A stretch of 64,000 nt of DNA. Source: a virus. The stretch's first letter is position 1. Each line of letters opens with the position of its first letter. The notes below the pieces were generated by a model that saw only the letters and a program-made list of their open reading frames with translations, did no database searches and was not told the DNA's origin. Where the stretch lies: positions 1 through 64,000 of IMG/VR virus record IMGVR_UViG_3300003690_000055, one strand, 5' to 3'. The translations under genes and the position numbers were made by a program. Below, in pieces: positions 49,148 to 56,922 of this stretch.

Positions 49148-49154
49148 TAAATAG
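49148..49154 (-). promoter_or_regulatory. candidate late promoter CTATTTA upstream of fibre gene 48070-49140
   Basis: Minus-strand TTTCTATTTATAAA, only 8 bases upstream of the ATG. It sits just after the terminator at 49161-49199. Confidence 0.55.
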
Positions 49155-49160
49155 AAACTC

Positions 49161-49199
49161 AAAAACAAAAAGGGTGAGTATCCCGAAAGATACTCACCC
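49161..49199 (-). terminator. intrinsic terminator after fibre gene 49241-50533
   Basis: Minus-strand stem GGGTGAGTATC / GATACTCACCC (11 perfect pairs, 6-base loop) followed by TTTTTGTTTTTG. Confidence 0.88.
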
Positions 49200-49240
49200 C
49201 AAATTTGTATGGTTGTCTCTAGCCTAAAGAAAGCTTCAGA

Positions 49241-50533
49241 TTAGAAGATCATCCAATTACTACTATCCGAATACAAGTTGACAGAAGCATAAGGCGACTC
49301 AAGCGCGATATGCAGCCCACCATCAATTAACTGAGAGCCAGCTCCAGTAATCTGAATCGGGAAGGTAGCACTTGCACTTCCATCACTATTCTTAACAACA
49401 TAAACACGAGTACCGACTTCATTAGCCGTTGCATCTGGTAATGTAATGATAGATCCAGACGCACAAAGATAAATAGTACCAGCATCAGCGGCCACAATAG
49501 TATGGTCGCTAGCCTGATCCTGACTCGAAGTTACTGAGACTTTCGACCACATAAATCCCTTCGAGGTAGAAAGAATATCACCAACTGTTAATTGTCCACC
49601 CGCTGTAATGTTTGTAGAAGCCGAAAGGGCTCCAGAAACTTCAACAAGATTGGTATTCAAACAAATAAGGTCGTCATCACTATCCGTACCAATCGTTTCG
49701 CTATCTCCCAACTTAAGATTGTCCGCCCTAACCTCGCCGCTGGTGCTTACAGTAAATAATTGAGCAACGTTAATACCACCAGCTGGGGAGAAAAGTCCCG
49801 CACTAGATGATACAGCGCCCGCTACAACAGCGCCGGCTGCACTTACAGTAAACGTTTCAGCAACGTTAATACCACCAGCTGGCGAGAAAAGTCCCGAACT
49901 AGATGATACAGCCCCCGCTACAACAGCGCCGGCTGCACTTACAGTAAACGTTTCAGCAACATTGATGCCGCCCGCTGGGGAGAAAAGTCCCGAACTGGAT
50001 GATACGGCTCCTGCCGCAACAGCACCCGCAGTACTTACAGTAAACTTTTGAGCAACATTAATACCACCAGCTGGCGAGAAAAGTCCCGAACTAGATGATA
50101 CGGCGCCCAATACTGCATCACCGTCGTTGGCGATGCTAAAGGCTTCAGCTAATGTAAGACTATCAGCAGTAAGAGCGCCCGAGCCGGAGATGTCACCGTC
50201 GGACGGATTAAGACTTACTGACGAATGAATGCGTAATGTCTCGCCACTGGCGCCACCGGCCGTGTCGGCAAAAACCGGATAGTATGTTGCGTCGGTCGAC
50301 GTACCCGTAGTCGTAACAGTAGAAGTGCTAACACCCGTCAGTCTGGACGCGTCACCTTCAAAGAATGCGCCCGAAACAACAGTACTAGCGCTAAGAATGT
50401 TTACATAACCAACTGCAAATCCTGTAGAAATATCTCCAAGCTGACTATTAGAGCTAGCCGATAGACTAAATCCTGTATCAAGTATTAGAGAGCCAGATAA
50501 TAGTGCTGTACCTCTTTGAAATTTATATGTCAT
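49241..50533 (-). CDS. repeat-containing tail fibre-like protein
   Basis: Protein of 430 residues. Residues 143-270 are four tandem copies of a 32-residue unit (GAVSSSSGLFSPAGGINVA then ETFTVSAAGAVVA). The N-terminus has the SGAFFEGDASRLTGV motif shared with other fibres. The C-terminus (IDGGLHIALESPYASVNLYS then NWMIF) is homologous to the end of the 856-residue fibre at 50694. It likely forms an elongated trimeric fibre. SD AGGAGG is 8 bases from the ATG. Confidence 0.78.
   Translation of the reverse strand: MTYKFQRGTALLSGSLILDTGFSLSASSNSQLGDISTGFAVGYVNILSASTVVSGAFFEGDASRLTGVSTSTVTTTGTSTDATYYPVFADTAGGASGETLRIHSSVSLNPSDGDISGSGALTADSLTLAEAFSIANDGDAVLGAVSSSSGLFSPAGGINVAQKFTVSTAGAVAAGAVSSSSGLFSPAGGINVAETFTVSAAGAVVAGAVSSSSGLFSPAGGINVAETFTVSAAGAVVAGAVSSSAGLFSPAGGINVAQLFTVSTSGEVRADNLKLGDSETIGTDSDDDLICLNTNLVEVSGALSASTNITAGGQLTVGDILSTSKGFMWSKVSVTSSQDQASDHTIVAADAGTIYLCASGSIITLPDATANEVGTRVYVVKNSDGSASATFPIQITGAGSQLIDGGLHIALESPYASVNLYSDSSNWMIF
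49724..50107 (-). repeat. four tandem 96-bp repeats inside a fibre gene
   Basis: Four in-frame units of 32 codons, about 49724-50107, differing at a few codons each. The repeats are coding, so they can expand or contract without a frame break. Confidence 0.85.
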
Positions 50534-50693
50534 ATTTAAATCCTCCTATATTATATGACGAAACGCGTGAAAAACCACAAAAGCAAACTGTGATCACAAC
50601 CTGGAGGAATGAGAAAAAATAAAACTTATATCCACAATCGTTTTCTGTACCAATTAGTCTAAACTTATGGAAAGAAGCAAAGTAATTCTATTT
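50534..50693. other. 160-base intergenic region with no gene recognised
   Basis: AT-rich gap between two fibre genes. It contains the SD of the downstream gene and the palindrome GTGATCAC near 50590, but no CTATTTA heptamer and no clear terminator. I see nothing else in it. Confidence 0.5.
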
Positions 50694-53264
50694 TTAATAA
50701 ATATACCAATTGGCCCCGTTAGAATAGAGCTGTATAGCACCATAAGGAGATTCTATTGCAACATTCCCTTCGCCATCAATCGTTTGAGAGGCAGATGCAC
50801 TCAAAGCAACCGGGTTTGCGGCCGAAGCAGCGCCACTTTCGTCCTTAATCATAACAACTTGGCCAATGGAAAAGGAGGTTGCATCAAACTCAATAGACAC
50901 GGGGACCGACGTTACCCCTAAAATATAATCCGTAATGGATGCGGTGTAATTTGATGCAACAGACGTTCTTTTATGAATCAGCCCTCCAGAAAGATGAGAG
51001 GACCCACCAACTGTCAAAAGATGAGAAGGATTCCGCGCGCCGATTCCCACCCTATCATTTAGAGCATCTACTCTGATAAGGTCAGCTTCAGTTAGGCCTT
51101 TAACTTGAAAATCGACATCGACCCCATCATTATTAATTGCAACTTTGGCATTTTGGTCGCCTCCGCTACCTGAGACCATATAGATCATGTTTTCGGCGCC
51201 GGCCTCGATGTTTATCTTATCAGGTTCAAATCTGATGAAAGTGTTTGTATCTCCATTGTGATAAATGTATTCGTTAAATCCGACGTCTCCCTCAACATCA
51301 AGAGTATAGGTGGGAGTCGTCGTGCCAATGCCCACGCGTCCAGAACCAGTTACGAATAGAATGCCAGTGCCCCCGTCGCCCTCAACCGTCAATAAACTTT
51401 CAGTCGTGCCCGAAACATGAAGTACAGCTTGTGGAGATTGTTCCCGAATGCCGACTGCATTAGCAACGCCGCCGGCGTTAACGCTTTTTACATGAAGATT
51501 ATACCCGTAACCAGCTGTTGCAACTCTGAAGTTTACGTCGCCACCATCTCCAACAACTACTTCATCTGTGCCATTCTCACTTATCTTTAATAATCTTTCG
51601 TTGCCGGCATAGAAATCAATTCGATCTTCATTTGTAAAATCAATATAAGTATCGGGATCGGTTGAACTTACTACGTAATTCTCAGCGTAGAATGATGAGG
51701 CAGAAATATTAGAAGATGCTGAAACATTTTGTACTTGGACCGCGGAGGCTGTCAGTGTTGTATACTCTGCCAACGATCCGGTATATGAGCCTGTTAAGGT
51801 TGTCCCATTAAATGTAAGGTTTGAGGAGGCCGCAAAAGAGCCGCCACTATTATACTGTACCTCTGTTGTCGATCCAGCAACAGCGGCGCTACTAGTCGAT
51901 GATGCCGTTAAAACAATGTTATTACTAGAATCAAGTCCCAAGTAGCTGCCATCGCCCGCCAAAGAACCGGAGGAGAGAGTAAAGTTTATTGCAGAAGCGG
52001 ATAGAGTTGTTAGCTCAGCTAGCGAGCCAGTATATGAGGCAGTTAAGGTTGTTCCGTTGAATGTAAAGTTTGATGAGCCAGCAAATGACCCAACATTATT
52101 ATACTGAACTTGGGTGGACGAACCTCCGGGCGCCGCTGCAGCTGCAGTTAAAACCAAATTATAGGAAGCGTCTAATCCCAAATAGCTTCCTGTTCCCGCT
52201 AAAGTTCCCGAAGTGGGTAGCAAATTCATTAAAGAAGCTGACAGGGTGGTTACTTCTGCCAACGAACCCGTATAAGAGCCCGTTAAGGTAGTTCCATTAA
52301 ACGTAAGATTCGATGAACCCGCGAAAGCACCCGTGGCGTTGTATTGAATCTGAGTTGTGGCGCCTGCGGGTTCGGTAGTTAATCCGCTTAGGTTCGAGCC
52401 ATCACCATAAAAAGCTGAAGCCGAAACATTAACGGACGCGCTCAAATCAGTTAGTGATAAAGTGTTGCTAGCTGTTAAAAATAATAGGTTTATACTTCCG
52501 CTAAAGGTACCTCCCCCTGTTTGAAACTGTACGGATCCCGTATCGCCTACCGCATTCTGACCAGTTGCTGCAATCGAAAGTGTACTTCGGCGGCCGCCAT
52601 CAGTTAGTGTGATACCATCGCCAGCGGCCAAATAACGCGCATTAGTTAACCTATCGTCAAGTGCAACTGTTATAAATTCTGCATCAACGGGAGGATACGG
52701 CGCCGAGCGAGGTTCAGCTACTGGGCCCGCGGAAGTAGATGAAGTTACCGGCGGCGTGCGATCAATGCTCGGCATCACTCGGAAAGTACCGGCCCGGGCG
52801 GTAATACATTCGGCGCTTATCTGAAACTTATGTTCTACTTGTCCAAAGTAATACCTAGTATCATTATAGGTTCTTACAATCTCATAAAACTGATCGCCAT
52901 ACTGAACAAAGTCTCCGACTCGAACAAAAAGATTTTGATCGGCCGTTAAGCGCTTGCGATGAAAGTTAACTGTTAATTTACTTTTATATTCATACCCATA
53001 ACGATCATGGGTTTGTTCGTTCTCTACCTCAACATATGCATATACACGAACAGGTGGAAGAGATACTTTCTCAATCGCTTCACCATAAATATCATTAAAA
53101 TTAGACGCCTCAATGCTTATCGGATAATAAGCAAGACTCTGGCCTACAACCCTTTCGGCCAGTTCGTCATTTACTTGTTTTACTAGGTCGCGTTCTTTTT
53201 TACCAAAGAACATAGGCGCTGGCGGGGCCGCCGGTTGCGCCCACTTATTTTTAGGATCGGCCAT
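50694..53264 (-). CDS. large tail fibre protein
   Basis: Protein of 856 residues. The N-terminal ~170 residues look like an attachment domain (FGKKERDLVKQVNDELAERV, RVYAYVEVENEQTHDRYGYE, RKRLTADQNLFVRVGDFVQY). The shaft has the SASAFYGDGSNLSGL motif, then three ~80-residue repeats containing YNATGAFAGSSNLTFNGTTL-type units, then GIGT motifs. The C-terminus (IDGEGNVAIESPYGAIQLYS then NWYIY) is shared with the fibre at 49241. A host-receptor fibre is the likely role. Confidence 0.78.
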   Translation of the reverse strand: MADPKNKWAQPAAPPAPMFFGKKERDLVKQVNDELAERVVGQSLAYYPISIEASNFNDIYGEAIEKVSLPPVRVYAYVEVENEQTHDRYGYEYKSKLTVNFHRKRLTADQNLFVRVGDFVQYGDQFYEIVRTYNDTRYYFGQVEHKFQISAECITARAGTFRVMPSIDRTPPVTSSTSAGPVAEPRSAPYPPVDAEFITVALDDRLTNARYLAAGDGITLTDGGRRSTLSIAATGQNAVGDTGSVQFQTGGGTFSGSINLLFLTASNTLSLTDLSASVNVSASAFYGDGSNLSGLTTEPAGATTQIQYNATGAFAGSSNLTFNGTTLTGSYTGSLAEVTTLSASLMNLLPTSGTLAGTGSYLGLDASYNLVLTAAAAAPGGSSTQVQYNNVGSFAGSSNFTFNGTTLTASYTGSLAELTTLSASAINFTLSSGSLAGDGSYLGLDSSNNIVLTASSTSSAAVAGSTTEVQYNSGGSFAASSNLTFNGTTLTGSYTGSLAEYTTLTASAVQVQNVSASSNISASSFYAENYVVSSTDPDTYIDFTNEDRIDFYAGNERLLKISENGTDEVVVGDGGDVNFRVATAGYGYNLHVKSVNAGGVANAVGIREQSPQAVLHVSGTTESLLTVEGDGGTGILFVTGSGRVGIGTTTPTYTLDVEGDVGFNEYIYHNGDTNTFIRFEPDKINIEAGAENMIYMVSGSGGDQNAKVAINNDGVDVDFQVKGLTEADLIRVDALNDRVGIGARNPSHLLTVGGSSHLSGGLIHKRTSVASNYTASITDYILGVTSVPVSIEFDATSFSIGQVVMIKDESGAASAANPVALSASASQTIDGEGNVAIESPYGAIQLYSNGANWYIY
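51740..52380 (-). repeat. three tandem ~245-bp repeats inside the large fibre gene
   Basis: Three imperfect in-frame copies (about 80 codons each) that share SSNLTFNGTTL and SYTGSLAE. The boundaries are approximate. Confidence 0.7.
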
Positions 53265-53296
53265 CTAACGGCCCTCCCAATAAAAAGCCTTATATT

Positions 53297-53303
53297 TATT
53301 TAG
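53297..53303 (-). promoter_or_regulatory. possible late promoter variant CTAAATA
   Basis: Minus-strand CACTAAATAAATATAA, 33 bases upstream of the fibre ATG at 53264. It has the same spacing as the CTATTTA sites but a different core, like the CTAAATA-type late motif I recall for cyanophages. Confidence 0.4.
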
Positions 53304-53369
53304 TGCGCGAACTGCTGCCGATAATACATCGTATACCATTTCCCGCCATAGCCCCAAACACGGCTCCGT

Positions 53370-53792
53370 CTATCCGACTCCAGCCGAACCGGACCAGTTC
53401 GAGCCGCCCGACGAGACAGAGAGATTGTTAATAGAATCAGTCGGAATGAATGTACAACCAGCCATCACAGATGTCCCCCCGCTAACACCACCAGTCAAGT
53501 GTAATTCTGTTACTTTAAGTTCCAGAGGCCCCAACTCCGTATCCGCCTTAACAAGCAAATAATTAGTACCTGTAAGACCGAAAGCAGAAAAACCAACTCT
53601 TAAATCAACAGAACCACTGTTGTTAACTTGTACCCATCGAGTCACCGTCGGAAAATGAATTGCTACGGAACCATCTCCGTGCGTACCTCCCGAACCAACT
53701 TGAGCATCTATGTTGCCACTTGCAAAAGGTTTTCCAGATACTTGGTATGATCCAACATTGCCCAATCCTACTTTATATTGTAATACAGCCAT
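53370..53792 (-). CDS. small virion protein
   Basis: Protein of 140 residues, beta-rich and Gly/Ser-rich (LQYKVGLGNVGSYQVSGKPF, AIHFPTVTRWVQVNNSGSVD, ELKVTELHLTGGVSGGTSVM). It has its own late heptamer at 19 bases. It may be a head decoration or fibre-associated protein; no specific family recognised. A 105-base gap follows with no supported gene. Confidence 0.68.
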   Translation of the reverse strand: MAVLQYKVGLGNVGSYQVSGKPFASGNIDAQVGSGGTHGDGSVAIHFPTVTRWVQVNNSGSVDLRVGFSAFGLTGTNYLLVKADTELGPLELKVTELHLTGGVSGGTSVMAGCTFIPTDSINNLSVSSGGSNWSGSAGVG

Positions 53793-53810
53793 AGTTTTGT
53801 CTCCGTCTAA

Positions 53811-53817
53811 TAAATAG
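53811..53817 (-). promoter_or_regulatory. candidate late promoter CTATTTA upstream of small virion protein gene
   Basis: Minus-strand ATGCTATTTATTAG, 19 bases upstream of the ATG at 53792. It overlaps a 14-base palindrome (AATAGCATGCTATT) that follows the bS21 gene. Confidence 0.6.
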
Positions 53818-53833
53818 CATGCTATTAACTGTT

Positions 53834-54055
53834 TTATCTAAACAATTTAGCATCCTTCTTCCTTTGCAGCTTTCGTTGTTCGCGAATTGCCTTCTGATGT
53901 TTTAGTTTGCGGCGAGTCGCCGGCTTAATGTAGTAATCGGTTTTCTCTCTATAAGTTTCGACAACGCGTTCCTTTTTGCATTTCCTAACAAACCTTCTTA
54001 TCAATCTCTCGCTTGTTTCGCCGCGGCGCAGTTCAACCCTAACATTCGTTGCCAT
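53834..54055 (-). CDS. rpsU: ribosomal protein bS21 homologue
   Basis: Protein of 73 residues with the full bS21 pattern: VRVELRRGETSERLIRRFVR, KCKKERVVETYREKTDYYIK, PATRRKLKHQKAIREQRKLQ, and a basic tail. bS21 binds the 30S subunit next to the anti-Shine-Dalgarno sequence, where it helps select mRNAs. Phage copies are known in marine phages and may replace host bS21 to favour phage translation. It sits among late head genes. Confidence 0.92.
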   Translation of the reverse strand: MATNVRVELRRGETSERLIRRFVRKCKKERVVETYREKTDYYIKPATRRKLKHQKAIREQRKLQRKKDAKLFR

Positions 54056-54062
54056 TCTGCAC

Positions 54063-54515
54063 CTACTTTCCTTCTTTTACATCGTTCATATGAGCATTCC
54101 AATTTCCGCCAACAGCCCCGAGCAAATTGGATATATCCACCCCTGCATCTTCAGGTGCTTGCCTAGATAAGGGGCCAGCCTGTTGGCTAGGACTAGCTTG
54201 AGCCGGGACTGGGGTAGTGCCCTCAAAAAGATTCATACCATTATAGGCGGCTCCTCCAATGGCTTCCATTAATTTTGTTTTATGTTTTTTTAATTTATCG
54301 CTTTGTTGGGTGCTAAAAGCATTTCGCTTCATTCTTTCAAGAGTGGGGTCGACCTTCGTCTCGGCGGTTTGCAATGAGGGCACCGTTTGAGTTGTATGCA
54401 TTCCGCGGGCAACTTCAGATATAAGACTCGAAAGTACTCCATCCTCAAATATTACTTCTTTTATACACTCTTTTATAAGAGGCTTCAAAATCTTCTTTAG
54501 TTCTGTCTTTTTCAT
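54063..54515 (-). CDS. small head-region protein, possible prohead core component
   Basis: Protein of 150 residues. The N-terminus (KKTELKKILKPLIKECIKEV) is an amphipathic helix; RNAFSTQQSDKLKKHKTKL follows, then a Gly/Pro/Gln-rich linker and a C-terminal SNLLGAVGGNWNAHMNDVKE. It lies between gp21-like protease and bS21 in the head cluster. A prohead core or internal protein is suggested by place; not recognised otherwise. Confidence 0.65.
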   Translation of the reverse strand: MKKTELKKILKPLIKECIKEVIFEDGVLSSLISEVARGMHTTQTVPSLQTAETKVDPTLERMKRNAFSTQQSDKLKKHKTKLMEAIGGAAYNGMNLFEGTTPVPAQASPSQQAGPLSRQAPEDAGVDISNLLGAVGGNWNAHMNDVKEGK

Positions 54516-54525
54516 TTAAAATATT

Positions 54526-54996
54526 TTATTCTGTTCTTTCACCAGCGCCCAGGCCGCGAATGAGATCATCAATTTTCTCTAAGACCTGGGTGCCTAGTTC
54601 TGAATTTGTTCGAAATTTCTTGAGAGCTATCCGCATTTCAGAAAAAGACGGCGAACTAAGCAGATCGAGCGCCTTTGCATCTTGAAAAAAGTCTTTGTTG
54701 AGAGCTCGGAAATCGCGATTGAGATTGGCAAAAAGTTTATCATACTTCTTCTTGTGAAGCTCTAAAATTTTAGTTTTCTTTCCGCCAGCATAGGCGCCCT
54801 GAATATCTCTAGCCGTAGAGGGAGCCTCTCCAGTAGCAGCATATTTAGCTGCGCCGGCGATCCTTTTACCAACACCCTTCATTCCTGCCCCGATGCCGGC
54901 TCCGCGAGCGCGCTGGCGGTCGAACCATCCTTCTTCAATAACAGCATTTATTTCTTCTTTGATAATCTGTTCCAATTCTTGTTTTAAAATTTCCAT
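54526..54996 (-). CDS. small basic head-region protein
   Basis: Protein of 156 residues. An acidic amphipathic N-terminus (ILKQELEQIIKEEINAVIEE) is followed by a basic Gly-rich part (GWFDRQRARGAGIGAGMKGV) and a helical C-terminus. The N-terminal helix ending in Glu could be a capsid-targeting or protease-cleaved peptide. Located directly after the prohead protease gene. Function unknown. Confidence 0.65.
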   Translation of the reverse strand: MEILKQELEQIIKEEINAVIEEGWFDRQRARGAGIGAGMKGVGKRIAGAAKYAATGEAPSTARDIQGAYAGGKKTKILELHKKKYDKLFANLNRDFRALNKDFFQDAKALDLLSSPSFSEMRIALKKFRTNSELGTQVLEKIDDLIRGLGAGERTE

Positions 54997-54999
54997 TTT

Positions 55000-55599
55000 T
55001 TAATTTCCTATAATTTCATTCATTAAATTTATAAGCTTATTGTTCTTTTGAGCCTGTTCATTCATTAACTTATTCTCAGAAAGACTCATAAAAGCGCCTG
55101 GCGTAGAGGGTTCCGAAACAATATCAAAACAGATAAGCTGGAAATCATCTTCTACGATTGTCTTTCCCTGCTGTTCAGTAACGGAGCCCATACCTCTAGA
55201 TGAAATACCAATCTTTACGCCAGCATCCACAAGAGCCCGAAGGATTTGGCCGGCAGGGGTGTTAAGTACCTGGCACTTCCCCATAACAGCGGGTCCGTCC
55301 ATCCAAATGTCGATAACCATGTGAGAAACATTCGCCAGATTAACTATGGAAGATTCTGGATGGTCTAGCTCTCCGAGCGCGCGGCGCTCGTCAACAACTT
55401 GAGTATATTTCTTAACTTCTCGTTGCATAATCGCTTCAGAATAAACGCGACCGTTACCATTTTCACAACCACCCTCTTGGAGCTTGCCCGTAATGAACAT
55501 GGCGCCTTCTCGCACCATCTTCTTCTCGGCTTCCGTCAGGAGATCCTGACAGACGCCCCCTTCGCATAGCTCATAGTATTCGCGGAGAAGTTGGGCCAT
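55000..55599 (-). CDS. prohead core protease (gp21-like)
   Basis: Protein of 199 residues resembling T4 gp21: NGNGRVYSEAIMQREVKKYT, the catalytic-type ALGELDHPESSIVNLANVSH with His80, and ALVDAGVKIGISSRGMGSV with Ser133 or Ser134, then FDIVSEPSTPGAFM. It processes scaffold and capsid proteins after prohead assembly. It is close to portal and terminase, as in other T4-like phages. Confidence 0.9.
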   Translation of the reverse strand: MAQLLREYYELCEGGVCQDLLTEAEKKMVREGAMFITGKLQEGGCENGNGRVYSEAIMQREVKKYTQVVDERRALGELDHPESSIVNLANVSHMVIDIWMDGPAVMGKCQVLNTPAGQILRALVDAGVKIGISSRGMGSVTEQQGKTIVEDDFQLICFDIVSEPSTPGAFMSLSENKLMNEQAQKNNKLINLMNEIIGN

Positions 55600-55609
55600 T
55601 GTTTATTTC

Positions 55610-55987
55610 TTATTCCCAGCCCCGCCAGCCCGACGGTGTCCCGCCGCGAACGGATCGAGGGTCCTGTGGCGGCGGTCGATAGCCTGGATTCGGATGATGA
55701 TTATCTAACTCTTGCGCGTCGACGGGGCGATCGAACCGCCGCTCGGTTCCGGTACCGTGTCCCACACCCACCATGATGCTTCCCGGTTGTTTGCCCTTTT
55801 GTACGGCGAAGCTCCCTCCGCGTTTAACCAATACATCACCGTTCATATCTTTCAATCCTTCCCCTTGGGCGATATAGTGATGAACGCCGGCTACCTCTTC
55901 CAATACAGAGCCATCATCATTACGAGCTACTGTCTCGTTCAAGAAGTATCTTGGGTCTATTCTTTTTACATTTTTTCTGCGTGCCAT
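55610..55987 (-). CDS. hypothetical protein with conserved N-terminus
   Basis: Protein of 125 residues. The basic N-terminus (MARRKNVKRIDPRYFLNETV) is of a type I recall in several marine phage proteins near head genes. The C-terminal part is Gly/Pro/Arg-rich and probably disordered (PPPQDPRSVRGGTPSGWRG). It lies upstream of the protease gene by 10 bases. Function unknown. Confidence 0.6.
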   Translation of the reverse strand: MARRKNVKRIDPRYFLNETVARNDDGSVLEEVAGVHHYIAQGEGLKDMNGDVLVKRGGSFAVQKGKQPGSIMVGVGHGTGTERRFDRPVDAQELDNHHPNPGYRPPPQDPRSVRGGTPSGWRGWE

Positions 55988-56020
55988 TATCTTGTTCCTT
56001 TTGAAATTTAAAGTTTTAAC

Positions 56021-56040
56021 GTGGGGCCTCTCGACCCCAC
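56021..56040 (-). terminator. hairpin of uncertain role before gene 55610-55987
   Basis: Stem GTGGGG / CCCCAC with an 8-base loop. The following minus-strand bases (GTTAAAACTTT) are a poor U-run, so termination would be weak. Confidence 0.4.
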
Positions 56041-56097
56041 CTAAAGTATGCTACCGGAGCAGCACCTACGAACCGGTTGGATCATCCATTTTTTCAT
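56041..56097 (-). CDS. possible 18-residue micro-ORF
   Basis: ATG at 56097 overlaps the upstream stop as ATGA and has a near-perfect AAAGGAGGTGAGCAATC before it. It encodes MKKWMIQPVRRCCSGSIL and stops just before the hairpin at 56021. It may be a leader peptide or a decayed gene end. Confidence 0.35.
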   Translation of the reverse strand: MKKWMIQPVRRCCSGSIL

Positions 56098-56414
56098 GAT
56101 TGCTCACCTCCTTTGTGGATCACCCTGATCCCGTAATCCTCTACCAACATACTCAGAAAGTATGATGTTCCAGCACTAATACATCCGCAAATAAACGCAT
56201 TTACAAAAGTATAGTCAAAATTAAATAGTTCTGTATAAGGACTTATGCCCCATAGAAACACGCCAACCCAAAATCCCATACACAAATGACAATGAAATAA
56301 TCTACCGAATCCGCCCCATGCCTTACACGGTGGGCGGATCTTATTAAAGATGTGTCCATGAACAATAATAAAAGTCATGCCGTATGCAGCAAGAACGAAA
56401 TGTAGCAATTCCAC
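56094..56414 (-). CDS. small membrane protein
   Basis: Protein of 106 residues starting at GTG 56414. It has about three hydrophobic segments (LLHFVLAAYGMTFIIVHGHI, MGFWVGVFLWGI, VNAFICGCISAGTSYFLSML) with a Cys/His pair FHCHLCMG between the first and second. Such proteins appear among phage head genes without known function. A holin-like role cannot be excluded but has no support. Confidence 0.6.
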   Translation of the reverse strand: MELLHFVLAAYGMTFIIVHGHIFNKIRPPCKAWGGFGRLFHCHLCMGFWVGVFLWGISPYTELFNFDYTFVNAFICGCISAGTSYFLSMLVEDYGIRVIHKGGEQS

Positions 56415-56415
56415 T

Positions 56416-56922
56416 TTAATATCGATTTCTTAATGGATAGTAGTAGTAGCCCGGGCGCATAGAACCCTTCTCGGCATACTGTGGAACTTCATCGTATTCG
56501 GTGGTGTCGCGATCGGTCGGATGCGTATACAGATCTTCCAGTTCTTTCTCGTATTGGTCTGCTACTCTTTCGCTCGCAGACTCATGGTCAATGAACTCTG
56601 CAACGATATATACAGCGGCCTGTAGGGGGTTTACCTCATCATTACCATAAATCTCTCCCTCTAAGGATCGAAAGACATTTCCGCCTCGTATCGAAGAGCG
56701 ATCAACGATACCTTTCTCGGCGAGCAGTTCGAGCAAACGACTTTGATAATCATAAACGTCTTCAGTAGCTATTGCCTTCGGGAAAGTAACAACCTTCATT
56801 TGTTCTGGCATCACAGCAATATCAATTTTTTTGTGATCCATAACAAGCAGCGAACCATCTAAACCCTTGCGAGCATTAAGTTCTACAGTTGCATGCGGGC
56901 CACCAATTTTAATTTTAATCAT
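56416..56922 (-). CDS. conserved hypothetical protein in head cluster
   Basis: Protein of 168 residues. An N-terminal beta-like part (IKIKIGGPHATVELNARKGL) and a helical part rich in Glu (VAEFIDHESASERVADQYEK) end in a Tyr/Arg tail (GYYYYPLRNRY). It overlaps the gene upstream by 8 bases. No function recognised. Confidence 0.65.
   Translation of the reverse strand: MIKIKIGGPHATVELNARKGLDGSLLVMDHKKIDIAVMPEQMKVVTFPKAIATEDVYDYQSRLLELLAEKGIVDRSSIRGGNVFRSLEGEIYGNDEVNPLQAAVYIVAEFIDHESASERVADQYEKELEDLYTHPTDRDTTEYDEVPQYAEKGSMRPGYYYYPLRNRY

Noticed and set aside
49724-50107. Regular ~96-bp repeats that could suggest a CRISPR array
   Set aside because: The units are contiguous, in-frame protein repeats without unique spacers.
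53265-53369. 17-residue ORF (MAGNGIRCIIGSSSRTK) in the gap before the large fibre gene
   Set aside because: No Shine-Dalgarno site and no coupling to a neighbour; probably chance.
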